The notes below the pieces were generated by a model, which did not search any database, was not told the origin of the DNA, and saw only the letters and a list, made by a program, of their open reading frames with translations. From positions 155,608 through 219,607 of the forward strand of contig JAFWZV010000001.1 in assembly GCA_017517305.1 (NCBI GenBank): a stretch of 64,000 bases of DNA, given 5' to 3'. The translations under genes were made by a program, and so were the position numbers. Shown piece by piece: positions 36,730-46,664 of this stretch; position 1 is the stretch's first letter; each line of letters begins with the position of its first letter. Source of the stretch: Lachnospiraceae bacterium. GTDB taxonomy: Bacteria > Bacillota > Clostridia > Lachnospirales > Lachnospiraceae.

Positions 36730-37310
36730 GAGTTTTAGTAATGGTTTCCGGTGGTGGAACCAATCTACAGGCCATCATTGACAGCGTACAATCAGGTGAT
36801 ATTACTAATGTTGAGCTTGTGGGTGTTATAAGTAATAACTACGGAGTGAAATCCCTGGATAGAGCTAAGAATGCCGGCATTGATGCTTGTGTTGTATCTC
36901 CTAAGGATTATCCAGATAGAGCAACATTTAATGAAGGACTTTTAGACAAGGTAAATAGCTACAAGCCGGACTTAATTGTTCTTGCAGGCTTCCTGGTTGT
37001 TATACCAGAGAAGATGATAGAGACCTACGAGAATAGAATTATTAATATTCATCCGTCACTTATTCCTTCCTTCTGTGGAACAGGATACTATGGTCTCAAG
37101 GTTCATGAGGCAGCTTTGGCAAGAGGTGTTAAGCTTACAGGAGCTACTGTTCACTATGTGGATAAGGGAACTGATACAGGTCCTATCATTATGCAGAAGG
37201 CAGTTGAGGTACTAGAGGGAGATACACCAGAGGTGCTTCAGAGAAGAGTTATGGAGGAGGCTGAGTGGAAGATTCTTCCAGCGGCAATTAATCATATAGC
37301 TAATTCATAG
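36723..37310 (+). CDS. purN: Phosphoribosylglycinamide formyltransferase
   Basis: 195 aa. Uses 10-formyl-tetrahydrofolate to formylate GAR. Motifs V-S-G-G-G-T-N-L-Q-A-I, N-I-H-P-S-L-I-P-S-F and V-D-K-G-T-D-T-G-P-I-I. Start overlaps the purM stop, indicating translational coupling. Confidence 0.96.
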   Translation: MLRVLVMVSGGGTNLQAIIDSVQSGDITNVELVGVISNNYGVKSLDRAKNAGIDACVVSPKDYPDRATFNEGLLDKVNSYKPDLIVLAGFLVVIPEKMIETYENRIINIHPSLIPSFCGTGYYGLKVHEAALARGVKLTGATVHYVDKGTDTGPIIMQKAVEVLEGDTPEVLQRRVMEEAEWKILPAAINHIANS

Positions 37311-37332
37311 TAATTTTTAAAAAATATTAATG

Positions 37333-37379
37333 GGCTGTCCCGATATTCTCATATCAGTGAGGATATTAAGACAGCCTTT
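37333..37379 (+). terminator. Hairpin between purN and purD
   Basis: Outer stem GGCTGTC/GACAGCC and inner stem ATATTCTCA/TGAGGATAT, with only a short T-run after it. Possible partial terminator or attenuator before purD. Confidence 0.5.
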
Positions 37380-37412
37380 GTGACACTATATTATATTAAG
37401 GAGGATATATTG

Positions 37413-38684
37413 ATGAAGGTACTTATAGTTGGAGGCGGCGGAAGAGAGCACGCTATCGCTTGGAAATGTAAAGAAAGCAAGAGAGTAACTAAGCTTTATG
37501 CAGCACCTGGTAATGCAGGTATTGGTGAGCTTGCTGAGTGTGTAGATATATCAGTTATGGATGCGCCAAAGTTAGTTGCATTTGCTAAGGAAAATGACAT
37601 AGATTTAACAATCATTGCACCTGATGATCCACTTGTGGCAGGTGTGGCTGATGAATTTGCCAAGGCTGGACTTAGAGCCTTTGGCCCTGTTAAGAATGCA
37701 GCTATTATCGAAGGCTCAAAGGCATTTTCTAAAGATCTTATGAAGAAGTATAATATTCCATCAGCAGCATATGAGACATTTGATAATGCTGATGATGCAT
37801 TAGCTTATCTTGAGACTGCTAAGATGCCTATAGTTCTTAAGGCTGACGGTCTTGCATTAGGTAAGGGAGTTCTTATCTGCAATAATTTAGAGGAAGCTCG
37901 TGAGGGTGTAAAGACCCTTATGCTTGATAAGCAGTTTGGCACTGCAGGTGACAGAATTGTAATCGAAGAGTTTATGACAGGTAGAGAGGTATCAGTTCTT
38001 TGCTTCTGCGATGGTGAGACTATAAAGCCTATGGCTTCAGCACAGGACCACAAGAGAGCTAAGGATAATGACCAGGGACTTAATACAGGCGGTATGGGTA
38101 CATTTTCACCAAGCCCATTCTATACTGATGAGGTTGATGAATTCTGTAAGAAGTATGTATATCAGGCAACAATTGATGCCATGAAGGCTGAAGGAAGACC
38201 ATTTAAGGGAATACTTTTCTGTGGACTTATGCTTACAGAGGATGGCCCAAAGGTGCTTGAGTACAATGCTAGATTCGGTGACCCAGAGGCACAGGTTGTA
38301 CTTCCACGTATGAAGAACGATCTTATTGATGTTATAGATGCTTGTATCGATGGAACACTTGCAGATGTGGAGCTTGAGTTTGAGGATAAGGCAGCAGTGT
38401 GTGTAATTCTTGCATCTAATGGTTATCCAGAGGCTTACGAGAAGGGATTCCCAATTGAAGGCTTAGATACATTTAAGGATAAGGACGGATATTACTGCTT
38501 CCACGCAGGAACTAAGATGAGCGATGGTAAGGTTGTAACAAACGGAGGAAGAGTTCTTGGAATTACAGCTAAGGGTGAAGACTTAGTTAAGGCTAGAGCT
38601 AACGCATATGAGGCTACAAAGTGGGTAAGCTTTGATAATAAGTATATGAGAAATGATATTGGTAAGGCTATAGACGAGTCTTAG
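37413..38684 (+). CDS. purD: Phosphoribosylamine-glycine ligase
   Basis: 423 aa, ATP-grasp enzyme forming GAR. Starts V-L-I-V-G-G-G-G-R-E-H-A-I-A-W; contains L-K-A-D-G-L-A-L-G-K-G-V and E-Y-N-A-R-F-G-D-P-E. AAGGAGG precedes the ATG at 37413. With purM and purN it forms a purine cluster; other pur genes are not in the window. Confidence 0.96.
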   Translation: MKVLIVGGGGREHAIAWKCKESKRVTKLYAAPGNAGIGELAECVDISVMDAPKLVAFAKENDIDLTIIAPDDPLVAGVADEFAKAGLRAFGPVKNAAIIEGSKAFSKDLMKKYNIPSAAYETFDNADDALAYLETAKMPIVLKADGLALGKGVLICNNLEEAREGVKTLMLDKQFGTAGDRIVIEEFMTGREVSVLCFCDGETIKPMASAQDHKRAKDNDQGLNTGGMGTFSPSPFYTDEVDEFCKKYVYQATIDAMKAEGRPFKGILFCGLMLTEDGPKVLEYNARFGDPEAQVVLPRMKNDLIDVIDACIDGTLADVELEFEDKAAVCVILASNGYPEAYEKGFPIEGLDTFKDKDGYYCFHAGTKMSDGKVVTNGGRVLGITAKGEDLVKARANAYEATKWVSFDNKYMRNDIGKAIDES

Positions 38685-38741
38685 AAGAATTAAAGGGTTA
38701 TTCTAGGCGAAAAGCCATATAATTTAGGAAGAAGGTTTGGC

Positions 38742-39137
38742 ATGATAATACACATTGATTTTAATAGCCAAGAAGCAATATATATGCAGCTAAGAAATCA
38801 AATAGTAATAGGAATTGCACAAGAAGAGATAAAGCATGGCGAATCTCTGCCATCAGTAAGACAGCTGGCAGAGGAGCTTGGGGTGAATATGCATACCGTC
38901 AATAAGGCATATGCTATACTGAAGAATGATGGATATCTGACCTTAGATAGAAGAAAGGGTGCTGTGGTAAGTGTATCTATGGAGACCAGACCACAGAGTA
39001 TGGAGACTATGAATGTGGGTATGCGTATGATGGTGGCAGAGGCCATCTGCAAGGATATAAGTCTTGCTGAGATGCATCAGATTATCACAGACATGTATAA
39101 AGAGTTCGGTGACAAAACAGGTGGAGGCAGTCAGTGA
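38742..39137 (+). CDS. GntR-family (YtrA-type) transcription regulator
   Basis: 131 aa, an N-terminal winged helix (L-P-S-V-R-Q-L-A-E-E-L-G-V-N-M-H-T-V-N-K-A-Y) with a short C-terminal helical part, as in the YtrA subfamily. It lies 35 nt before clpC and is probably cotranscribed, so it may control clpC in place of CtsR; that is inference. Confidence 0.88.
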   Translation: MIIHIDFNSQEAIYMQLRNQIVIGIAQEEIKHGESLPSVRQLAEELGVNMHTVNKAYAILKNDGYLTLDRRKGAVVSVSMETRPQSMETMNVGMRMMVAEAICKDISLAEMHQIITDMYKEFGDKTGGGSQ

Positions 39138-39172
39138 TTTTCACTGCTGACAGACCAATTAGGAGGTAATCT

Positions 39173-41617
39173 ATGAAATTTGAGTTTACAAGCCAGGCAA
39201 AACAGGTTATGGAAAGAGCTTGTGACATTGCATATTCCTTGAGAAGTAGCTTTGTGGGAACAGAGCATCTTTTGTGTGCCTTAATTGAGGTTGATGAGGG
39301 TGCTGCATGGGAGGTTCTTAATGCTAACGGTGCCAAGGCTAATGTAGTTAGAGAATATATAATTAATACAGCTCAGGCTAAGAAGAGGACTAAGAAGACA
39401 GAAAGTTCTTACACAGAAAAGCTTAATGCTGTACTTAAGATAAGTGAAGCAGAGGCCAAGAAGACTGGTCGAAATGAGATAGGAACAGCCCATCTTCTGC
39501 TGGGCATTATATGGAGCAGGGATACTATTGCTGTAAGTCTTCTTAACTCTATGAATATAAATATTCAGAAATTGTTTGCAGACACACTTTCAGCTACAGG
39601 TGTGAGAGCAGATGGAGTAAAGAAAGCAGTTGCATCCTTGAAGGGAACTGCCAAGAAGAATGAGAAGGCATCAACCCTAGACCAATACAGCCGTAATCTT
39701 ACTAGTCTTGCCCATGGTAAGACTATGGATCCTGTTATAGGAAGAAGCAAGGAGATTGAAAGAGTTATGCAGATTCTCTGCAGACGTATGAAGAATAATC
39801 CTTGTCTTGTAGGAGAACCAGGTGTAGGTAAGACAGCGGTGGTTGAGGGCTTAGCTCAGCTTATTGCAGCAGGAAATGTTCCAGAGCAGCTTAAGGATAA
39901 GCAGATAATTAATCTTGATTTATCAGCTATGGTGGCAGGCTCTAAGTATAGAGGAGAATTTGAGGAGAGAATTAAGAGAGTTATGGCTGAGGTTAAATCA
40001 GCTGGTAATATAATTCTCTTCGTAGATGAGCTTCACACTCTTATAGGCGCAGGTGGAGCAGAGGGAGCTATTGATGCATCTAATATTCTTAAACCAGCCT
40101 TATCTCGTGGTGAGGTTCAGATGATTGGAGCCACAACTGCCAATGAATATAGAAAATATATTCAAAAGGATGCAGCCTTAGAGAGAAGATTCCAGCCAGT
40201 AACTGTAGAGGAGCCATCTCGTGAGGAAACCATAGACATTCTGAAAGGCTTAAGAGAAAAGTATGAGCAGCATCATGCTGTTGTTATAGAGGATAAGGCT
40301 ATAGAGGCAGCAGTTGATTACGCTATAAGATATATAAATGACAGATTTCTTCCGGATAAGGCTATAGACCTTATTGATGAGGCTTCCTCTAGGAAGAAGC
40401 TAGGTTTATTTACTAAGGACAAAACCTTAGTTAAGTTAGAGGATGAGTATGATTTCTTAAGTCAAGAGCTAGAGGATGCCCTTAGTGAAGGTGATATACC
40501 TAAGGCTCAGGAGATTAAGAAGCAATATGACCAGGTGTCTAAGAAGCTGGATAAGGCAAGAAATAAGGTCAATGAAACCAACAACATTTTACTATCAATC
40601 AATGATGATGATGTAGCACAGGTAGTATCTGTGTGGACTAAGGTCCCTGTAAGTAAGCTTACACAGGCAGAATCCACCAGATTATTAAAATTAGAGGATA
40701 CTCTTCACAAGCGAGTGGTAGGACAGCACGAAGCAGTTGATGCGGTATCAAAGGCCATTAGAAGAGGAAGAGTTGGACTTAAGGACCCTAAGAGACCTAT
40801 TGGTTCATTCCTATTCCTTGGACCTACAGGTGTAGGTAAGACAGAGCTTTCAAAGGCATTGGCAGAGGCAGTTTTCGGTGATGAAAATGCTATGATAAGA
40901 GTAGATATGTCAGAGTATATGGAGAAGCACTCCGTGTCTAAGATGATAGGTTCACCTCCAGGCTATGTAGGCTTTGAGGAGGGTGGTCAACTTAGTGAGA
41001 GAGTTAGAAAAAATCCATATTCTGTTGTGCTTTTTGATGAGATAGAAAAGGCTCATCCAGATGTATTCAATATGTTGCTTCAGGTTCTTGATGATGGACA
41101 TATTACAGATTCACAGGGAAGAAAGGTAGACTTTAAGAATACTATTATCATTATGACTAGTAATGCAGGTGCCCAGAGAATTATGGACCCTAAGAAGCTA
41201 GGCTTTTCTGCGGCTGCCAATGAGGATGCAGATCACAACGATATGAAAACTGGTGTTATGGAAGAGGTTAAGAAGATGTTTAAGCCAGAGTTTATTAACC
41301 GAATCGATGACATTATAGTATTTAGAGCTCTCAATAAGGACAACGTTAAGGAAATTACAGGCATTATGCTTAGAGAACTTAAGAGCAGAGTTAAGAAGCA
41401 GATGAACATTACTATTAGCTATGGTGATACCTTGAAGAACTTTGTCTTCGATAAGGGCTATGATAAGAAGTACGGAGCAAGACCACTTAAGAGAACAATT
41501 CAAAGTGAGATTGAAGATAAATTAGCTGAGGAAATCTTATCAGGAAATGTATCCGTAGGAGATAAGGTTAGCATTAAGGTTGAGGACAAAAAGGTAGTAT
41601 TTAAGACACAAAAATAA
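39173..41617 (+). CDS. clpC: ClpC-type AAA+ unfoldase
   Basis: 814 aa. Double Clp-N domain (1-145), AAA module 1 with G-E-P-G-V-G-K-T-A, a middle coiled region (about 405-470), AAA module 2 with G-P-T-G-V-G-K-T-E, and a C-terminal D2-small domain. An L-G-F tripeptide near residue 677 fits the ClpP-docking loop. It feeds unfolded proteins to ClpP. No mcsA, mcsB or ctsR accompanies it. AGGAGG is well placed. Confidence 0.93.
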   Translation: MKFEFTSQAKQVMERACDIAYSLRSSFVGTEHLLCALIEVDEGAAWEVLNANGAKANVVREYIINTAQAKKRTKKTESSYTEKLNAVLKISEAEAKKTGRNEIGTAHLLLGIIWSRDTIAVSLLNSMNINIQKLFADTLSATGVRADGVKKAVASLKGTAKKNEKASTLDQYSRNLTSLAHGKTMDPVIGRSKEIERVMQILCRRMKNNPCLVGEPGVGKTAVVEGLAQLIAAGNVPEQLKDKQIINLDLSAMVAGSKYRGEFEERIKRVMAEVKSAGNIILFVDELHTLIGAGGAEGAIDASNILKPALSRGEVQMIGATTANEYRKYIQKDAALERRFQPVTVEEPSREETIDILKGLREKYEQHHAVVIEDKAIEAAVDYAIRYINDRFLPDKAIDLIDEASSRKKLGLFTKDKTLVKLEDEYDFLSQELEDALSEGDIPKAQEIKKQYDQVSKKLDKARNKVNETNNILLSINDDDVAQVVSVWTKVPVSKLTQAESTRLLKLEDTLHKRVVGQHEAVDAVSKAIRRGRVGLKDPKRPIGSFLFLGPTGVGKTELSKALAEAVFGDENAMIRVDMSEYMEKHSVSKMIGSPPGYVGFEEGGQLSERVRKNPYSVVLFDEIEKAHPDVFNMLLQVLDDGHITDSQGRKVDFKNTIIIMTSNAGAQRIMDPKKLGFSAAANEDADHNDMKTGVMEEVKKMFKPEFINRIDDIIVFRALNKDNVKEITGIMLRELKSRVKKQMNITISYGDTLKNFVFDKGYDKKYGARPLKRTIQSEIEDKLAEEILSGNVSVGDKVSIKVEDKKVVFKTQK

Positions 41618-41644
41618 AACAAAAATCTTGTGGTAAAATATCCA

Positions 41645-41674
41645 TTGATATTGTATAATTATTTTATATATTAT
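41645..41674 (+). promoter_or_regulatory. Promoter candidate upstream of the 41720 gene
   Basis: TTGATA and TATTAT with an 18-bp spacer, about 45 bp before the coding start. Confidence 0.45.
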
Positions 41675-41719
41675 GGGCGTTTTAGCAAGTTATAACTAAA
41701 TACGATGGAGGACGAAATT

Positions 41720-42133
41720 ATGGCAGTAATTCAGGAATTGATTCGCGAAGAAGAGACAGGTGCATTAAGCTTTGGTAACTATGAGCTTAATACTAAGACT
41801 AAGAAGGATGGCTTTAATTATAATGGGGATGTTTATAAGATAAAGACCTTCAATGAGATTACCAAGCTTGAGCGTAATGGTATGTTCGTGTATGAGTCAG
41901 TTCCAGGTACAGTTGTACATAATTTTATGGCAACTGACAAGGAAGTAAGATTTCAGGTTGAGGGCTTAGGAGACTCACAGGTTACTCTTGAGCTAGAGGC
42001 AGAGAAGGAATACAAGATTCATACAGATGGAGTTTACGTTGGTAAGATGAAGACTAACCTTGGTGGAAAGCTTAACATTAGCGTTATGCTTGATGAGGGC
42101 AAGGCAGTAGATGTATCTATCGAGAAGATGTAG
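41720..42133 (+). CDS. Small conserved cytoplasmic protein of unknown function
   Basis: 137 aa, beta-rich, no signal or membrane helix. An upstream ATG at 41705 is in frame, but GGAGG falls between the two, so 41720 is the start. Proteins of this kind are sometimes labelled endosialidase in related genomes, but nothing in the sequence shows a sialidase motif. It precedes radA by 20 nt, so the two are probably cotranscribed. Confidence 0.75.
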   Translation: MAVIQELIREEETGALSFGNYELNTKTKKDGFNYNGDVYKIKTFNEITKLERNGMFVYESVPGTVVHNFMATDKEVRFQVEGLGDSQVTLELEAEKEYKIHTDGVYVGKMKTNLGGKLNISVMLDEGKAVDVSIEKM

Positions 42134-42153
42134 ACATATAAAGGAGATTAATA

Positions 42154-43506
42154 GTGGCAAAGGAAAAACAAGTATTTTTCTGTAAGGAATGCGGCTATGA
42201 ATCTGCTAAGTGGTTAGGACAGTGTCCGGGGTGTCATGCCTGGAACACATTTGTAGAAGAGAAGATTACAGTAGGCGCACGTAAAACCTCAGTTAAGAAG
42301 GAGGCAGTTGCGCCTACTAGTATTTTAAAGGCAACTACAGCAGATGAAAGTCGTATCAAAACAGACATTAAAGAATTAGATAGAGTTCTGGGCGGTGGAA
42401 TCGTTAAGGGTTCTCTGGTTTTGGTAGGTGGTGATCCTGGTATAGGAAAGTCCACTATACTGCTTCAGATGTGCCGAAATTTAGTTCACGCAGGAGTTGA
42501 AACCCTTTATGTGTCAGGAGAGGAATCCTCAGGACAGATTAAGATGAGAGCGGAGAGACTTGGCACCTTTAATAAGGATATGACCTTGCTTTGTGATAAT
42601 GATATGGATAATATTTCCGCTGTTATTCAGAAGAGCAATGCATCAGTAGTGGTTATTGATTCCATACAAACAGTGGCCTTAGATGAGATATCTTCAGCCC
42701 CTGGAACAGTGTCTCAGGTTAGAGAGGTTACTGCAAGACTTATGCAGCTAGCTAAGCAAAATAATGTTGCTATATTTATAGTGGGACATGTGACTAAGGA
42801 AGGAACTGTTGCAGGTCCTAGAACCCTAGAGCATATGGTGGATTCTGTGCTTTACTTCGAGGGTGATAAGAACAATGGCTTTAGAATTCTAAGAGGAGTT
42901 AAGAATAGATTTGGTTCTACCAATGAAATAGGTGTATTCAACATGACAGACAAGGGTCTAGAGGAGGTGGATAATCCATCTCAGATGATGCTTAATGGCA
43001 GACCTGAGGGTGTATCAGGTTCCGTTGTTGTATCCTCCTTAGAAGGTAGTCGTTCCATATTGGTAGAGCTTCAGGCCTTAGTGTGCCAGACAAACTTTAA
43101 TATGCCAAGACGTACTTCTGTAGGTGTGGATTTTAACAGAGTAAATCTAATTATGGCGGTAATGGAAAAACGAGCAGGTCTTAATCTGTGGGGCTTTGAT
43201 GCTTATGTAAGTATAGCTGGTGGTATGAAGATAAATGATCCAGCCATCGACCTTGGAATTGCCTGTGCCATTGCATCAAGTATGAGAAATAAGCCAGTGG
43301 ATGAGCATACCATGATTATCGGCGAGATAGGACTTGCTGGAGAGATACGAGGTGTGTCCAATATTATGCAGAGAGTTAAGGAGGCGGACAAGCTGGGCTT
43401 TAAGCAGTGTATAATTCCTGCGTCGAATTATGATGCTGCTATGGAAAAGCTTGATATTAAGATTGTCAAGGTGTCAAATATAGTGGAGGCTTTAGGGGCA
43501 ATATAA
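42154..43506 (+). CDS. radA: DNA repair protein RadA
   Basis: 450 aa. N-terminal zinc finger C-K-E-C-G ... C-P-G-C, RecA-like ATPase with G-G-D-P-G-I-G-K-S-T, the RadA K-N-R-F-G signature, and a C-terminal Lon-protease-like domain. It drives branch migration in recombination. Start is GTG, with AAAGGAG upstream. Confidence 0.96.
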   Translation: MAKEKQVFFCKECGYESAKWLGQCPGCHAWNTFVEEKITVGARKTSVKKEAVAPTSILKATTADESRIKTDIKELDRVLGGGIVKGSLVLVGGDPGIGKSTILLQMCRNLVHAGVETLYVSGEESSGQIKMRAERLGTFNKDMTLLCDNDMDNISAVIQKSNASVVVIDSIQTVALDEISSAPGTVSQVREVTARLMQLAKQNNVAIFIVGHVTKEGTVAGPRTLEHMVDSVLYFEGDKNNGFRILRGVKNRFGSTNEIGVFNMTDKGLEEVDNPSQMMLNGRPEGVSGSVVVSSLEGSRSILVELQALVCQTNFNMPRRTSVGVDFNRVNLIMAVMEKRAGLNLWGFDAYVSIAGGMKINDPAIDLGIACAIASSMRNKPVDEHTMIIGEIGLAGEIRGVSNIMQRVKEADKLGFKQCIIPASNYDAAMEKLDIKIVKVSNIVEALGAI

Positions 43507-43510
43507 ATAT

Positions 43511-43569
43511 TATGGAACATGTAAAAAGAGAAGAGCGCATAGCGCTCTTCTCTTTTTACATGTTCCATA
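43511..43569. terminator. 28-bp perfect palindrome terminator between radA and the ATPase gene
   Basis: Fully paired 28-bp arms with an ATA loop, containing GAGAAGAGCGC and flanking A/T runs. It shares bases with the last codons of the minus-strand gene, so it serves both convergent genes. Confidence 0.9.
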
Positions 43570-44953
43570 AACCATAGGCAGGTATATTTAAAACCTTTCC
43601 GTCCATAGATACCTGATCTAAGGATATTTTAAGCGTCAATTCTGTATCAGGTGTCTTAGATAAGAATGCCTTAATATTCTGTGCCTTCTTGTTAGTTATA
43701 AATCTTATATCCACAGGGATGGCTCCACTTTCGCCCTGATATACAAATGGTACTCTTGCAGTTGCTCCTGAAGTCCAGTAGTAAAGGTTTCCAACCTTGT
43801 AGCTAAGCTCCTGGAACAGAAACTGTTCTGCTATAGCTCCGTTTTCCTCAGCGAAGATTTCCTCGATGGTAAGCTCTTCGTTCATAGGAAGATTGTAGGC
43901 AGCTCTGAGCAAACCATGGTCGATATAGAACAACTCAAATGCTTTGTAATCCACATAGTCTTCCAGAGGCATAACGCCCTTCTCTAAGCGGGGGAGCTTT
44001 CTAGCTACACCTAAGTTACATAGAGCCTGAGTTGCCTCGGAGTATTCTCTGCTTCTGGCATTAGAGTCAACGAAACGGTACATAAACTTCTTATTATCCT
44101 TAGCAAGCTGCTTAGGAATACTCTTCCATATACGCTTGCAGCGCTGTCCTAATGCCTGAGTAAACTTGTCTTTGATTAAAACTCGGTAGTCCTCAAGGAT
44201 AGCAAGCTGTATAGGACGAACATCATTGAAGTCCTTATTCTTTAGATATGCTACTACAGCACCTGGCATACCACCGATAAGAAGATACTCCTTAAGCATA
44301 ACAGAGATTGCATTCACCTCTAATGTGGTAAGTGGCTTGTCCTTGTTGTTCTGAATTGCATTCATAAAAGGATGAGCCTTGTTAGCAATCATATATTCCT
44401 CAAATGTCATAGGACGCATTCTTATTATGTTGAACACATCCTGATGGTTATATTCATATTCGGTAATCTCCATAGTTGAGGCGATAAGACATATAGTATA
44501 GTCCTTATGGCTCTTAGAAAACTCGTAGAAAAAGCTTGCACAATCAGGAATATCCTGAACGTTGTCAAAGATGAGCAAACCATCATTAAGTTTTTCGTTC
44601 TCAAAGTGCTCCTCTAAGAGAAAATCCATATCAAGAATTCTTGCCTCTATGGACATATCATCTAAATCCTCTTTGGAAAGAATGATTGATTCCTCTAAGT
44701 CAGCGTCATCATCCCCTTCAGCTTGAGAAGCTGTGTCAGCAGCTTCCTCCTTCTCAGGCTTGATACCAGCAATAATATTGGCAAAAGCAGGATACTGGTC
44801 GCAGTCAATATATTTCTGGGATGAGAAAAATGCAGTGGCAAAATCCTTAACAGTCCAGGTCTTACCTACTCCGTGAGCGCCCTTGATGAATAGGATACGG
44901 CGACGCTGTTCCTCGTACCAGGAAACTAATTCATTAATTACATTTCTGTACAT
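43556..44953 (-). CDS. AAA_14/DUF4143-like ATPase with eroded nuclease motifs
   Basis: 465 aa. Walker A I-K-G-A-H-G-V-G-K-T-W near residue 23 and Walker B-like L-L-I-F-D-N-V-Q-D. An acidic insert (E-E-A-A-D-T-A-S-Q-A-E-G-D-D-D-A-D-L-E) lies near residues 75-95. In the C-terminal DUF4143 part the island homologue's G-E-I-D-F-L and I-E-V-K-A are replaced by A-R-V-P-F-V and V-D-I-R-F, so the nuclease-like site seems lost. The Walker B acidic residue is followed by Asn rather than Glu. Its ends are a perfect palindrome shared with radA. Role unknown. Confidence 0.82.
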   Translation of the reverse strand: MYRNVINELVSWYEEQRRRILFIKGAHGVGKTWTVKDFATAFFSSQKYIDCDQYPAFANIIAGIKPEKEEAADTASQAEGDDDADLEESIILSKEDLDDMSIEARILDMDFLLEEHFENEKLNDGLLIFDNVQDIPDCASFFYEFSKSHKDYTICLIASTMEITEYEYNHQDVFNIIRMRPMTFEEYMIANKAHPFMNAIQNNKDKPLTTLEVNAISVMLKEYLLIGGMPGAVVAYLKNKDFNDVRPIQLAILEDYRVLIKDKFTQALGQRCKRIWKSIPKQLAKDNKKFMYRFVDSNARSREYSEATQALCNLGVARKLPRLEKGVMPLEDYVDYKAFELFYIDHGLLRAAYNLPMNEELTIEEIFAEENGAIAEQFLFQELSYKVGNLYYWTSGATARVPFVYQGESGAIPVDIRFITNKKAQNIKAFLSKTPDTELTLKISLDQVSMDGKVLNIPAYGLWNM

Positions 44954-45066
44954 ATAATTTCTCCTTAAATATAGATAAATACATTTTATTAGATTATTAA
45001 GAAAGTGTCAACAAACTAAGATAAAGTAAAGATTTAAAAATATCAAAAAATAGCAATCAATATGCC

Positions 45067-45095
45067 TTGTTGGATTATGTCTGAAATGATATAAT
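45067..45095 (+). promoter_or_regulatory. Promoter for the AI-2E-family gene
   Basis: TTGTTG and TATAAT with a 17-bp spacer; leader about 80 nt. Confidence 0.6.
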
Positions 45096-45180
45096 TAATG
45101 TTGGTAAAAAAATATTAAAATTAGAAATGTACTTAAAATACATTAGACAATATTCATTATAAAGTATAAAGGAGAGTACT

Positions 45181-46575
45181 ATGGGAGGAAAGTGGAATAA
45201 AAATTATTTTAGACTAGGGGTTGTTCTTACAGTGTCCCTTTGTATATGCACTGTGTTTGGGCAATTGATTCAAGAATGGAGAGGAATATTTAAGGCTATA
45301 GATACACTGATGTCGGCTATGACACCTTTTGTAATTGGAATTGTAATAGCATTTCTTATTAATCCTATTATGGTAGCATATAGAAGAGGTTTTGCTTACT
45401 TGTTTGGTAAAAAACTTAAGGTATGGGATTATGATGATGCATTCAGAAAATCGAAGACACCATGCCTTATACTGACCTTTCTTACGTTTATAGGAGTATT
45501 GGTAGGCTTCTTATGGATAGTAATTCCTAGGGTGTATGAGAGCTTACAGGATTTGGTGGACAATGCCCCATCATACATAGAAAGTATGAGAAACTGGGTT
45601 GAGAAAATGTTTGCAAAGAATGAATTTCTTGAGGGTCAGCTAAATAGTGTGCTGGTTTATCTTGAAGAAACAGTAATGGGCTTCATTAACACTAAGATAG
45701 TTCCTAATATAGGAGATATTGTGGCGAAGGTTTCTACCGGACTTGTATCAGGTGTTACAGCAGTATTTAACTTCCTGGTTGGTCTTATAGTAGCTATTTA
45801 TCTTTTAGGTAGTAAAGATATTTTCCTTGCCCAGAGCAAGAAGATTATATATTGCATATTTTCTAAGGAGAAAGGTAATAGAATATTAGAGGGAGCAAGC
45901 TACGCAAACTCTGTATTTGGCGGATTTATCAATGGTAAGATAATTGATTCCGTAATTATAGGATTTATGTGCTATGCATTTACAGGGCCTATAGGAATGA
46001 AGTATGCTGTGCTTATAAGTGTTATAGTAGGTGTTACTAATGTAATTCCATTTTTTGGACCGTTTATCGGAGCGGTTCCGGGAGCACTGCTTGCTCTTAT
46101 GGATTCACCTATGTATTTTATAATATTTATTGTTTTTGTATTGCTACTTCAGCAGTTTGATGGCAATATATTAGGACCACTTATACTGGGAGATTCAACA
46201 GGTCTTTCAGGACTTTGGGTGTTGGTTGCAATTCTTGTAGGTGGAGATTTGTTTGGAGTGACTGGAATGATACTTGGTGTTCCTGTATTTGCATGTATCT
46301 ATGCCTTCTTTGCTGTACAGCTTAGAGACAAGCTTAGAGCCAAGGGATTATCCTCTAAGACTGAGGATTATTTCAGACTTAAGGGCTTTGATGAGGAGAC
46401 AGGAGAGCCTATATATAGAAAGAAGCATGATTATGCAAAGCCAAGTATAAAGAGGCGAAAGGGCTTCTTCAGTAAGAAGGCAAGAGAGGCAATTATTGTT
46501 GAGCAGATGGAGGATATTATAGAAGCAGAGGACAGTGTTTCTCCAAGTAAGACAGAGGCTTCTGAAAATAAATAA
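45181..46575 (+). CDS. AI-2E-family (UPF0118) membrane transporter
   Basis: 464 aa with about eight membrane helices and a central cytoplasmic/extracytoplasmic segment; P-F-F-G-P-F-I-G-A-V-P-G and L-Q-Q-F-D-G-N-I-L-G-P are the conserved loops of PF01594. The last 75 residues are a charged cytoplasmic tail. Members export small molecules or exchange ions; AI-2 export has been shown for few, so the name does not imply quorum sensing here. Confidence 0.9.
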   Translation: MGGKWNKNYFRLGVVLTVSLCICTVFGQLIQEWRGIFKAIDTLMSAMTPFVIGIVIAFLINPIMVAYRRGFAYLFGKKLKVWDYDDAFRKSKTPCLILTFLTFIGVLVGFLWIVIPRVYESLQDLVDNAPSYIESMRNWVEKMFAKNEFLEGQLNSVLVYLEETVMGFINTKIVPNIGDIVAKVSTGLVSGVTAVFNFLVGLIVAIYLLGSKDIFLAQSKKIIYCIFSKEKGNRILEGASYANSVFGGFINGKIIDSVIIGFMCYAFTGPIGMKYAVLISVIVGVTNVIPFFGPFIGAVPGALLALMDSPMYFIIFIVFVLLLQQFDGNILGPLILGDSTGLSGLWVLVAILVGGDLFGVTGMILGVPVFACIYAFFAVQLRDKLRAKGLSSKTEDYFRLKGFDEETGEPIYRKKHDYAKPSIKRRKGFFSKKAREAIIVEQMEDIIEAEDSVSPSKTEASENK

Positions 46576-46584
46576 CAAATTATG

Positions 46585-46616
46585 ACAAAGGGACTATAAA
46601 AATATAGTCCCTTTGT
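46585..46616 (+). terminator. Terminator-like hairpin after the AI-2E-family gene
   Basis: 14-bp perfect stem ACAAAGGGACTATA/TATAGTCCCTTTGT, AAAA loop, poor T-tract. A TATAAT at 46619 follows immediately and may be the next gene's -10. Confidence 0.55.
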
Positions 46617-46664
46617 GATATAATACATAGGTACATTAGATATTTTTGGCGGGAGGTAATACTT

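Noticed and set aside
45181-46575. Autoinducer-2 exporter linked to the agr locus
   Set aside because: The family name does not prove AI-2 export, and the gene is 13 kb from the agr genes with unrelated neighbours.
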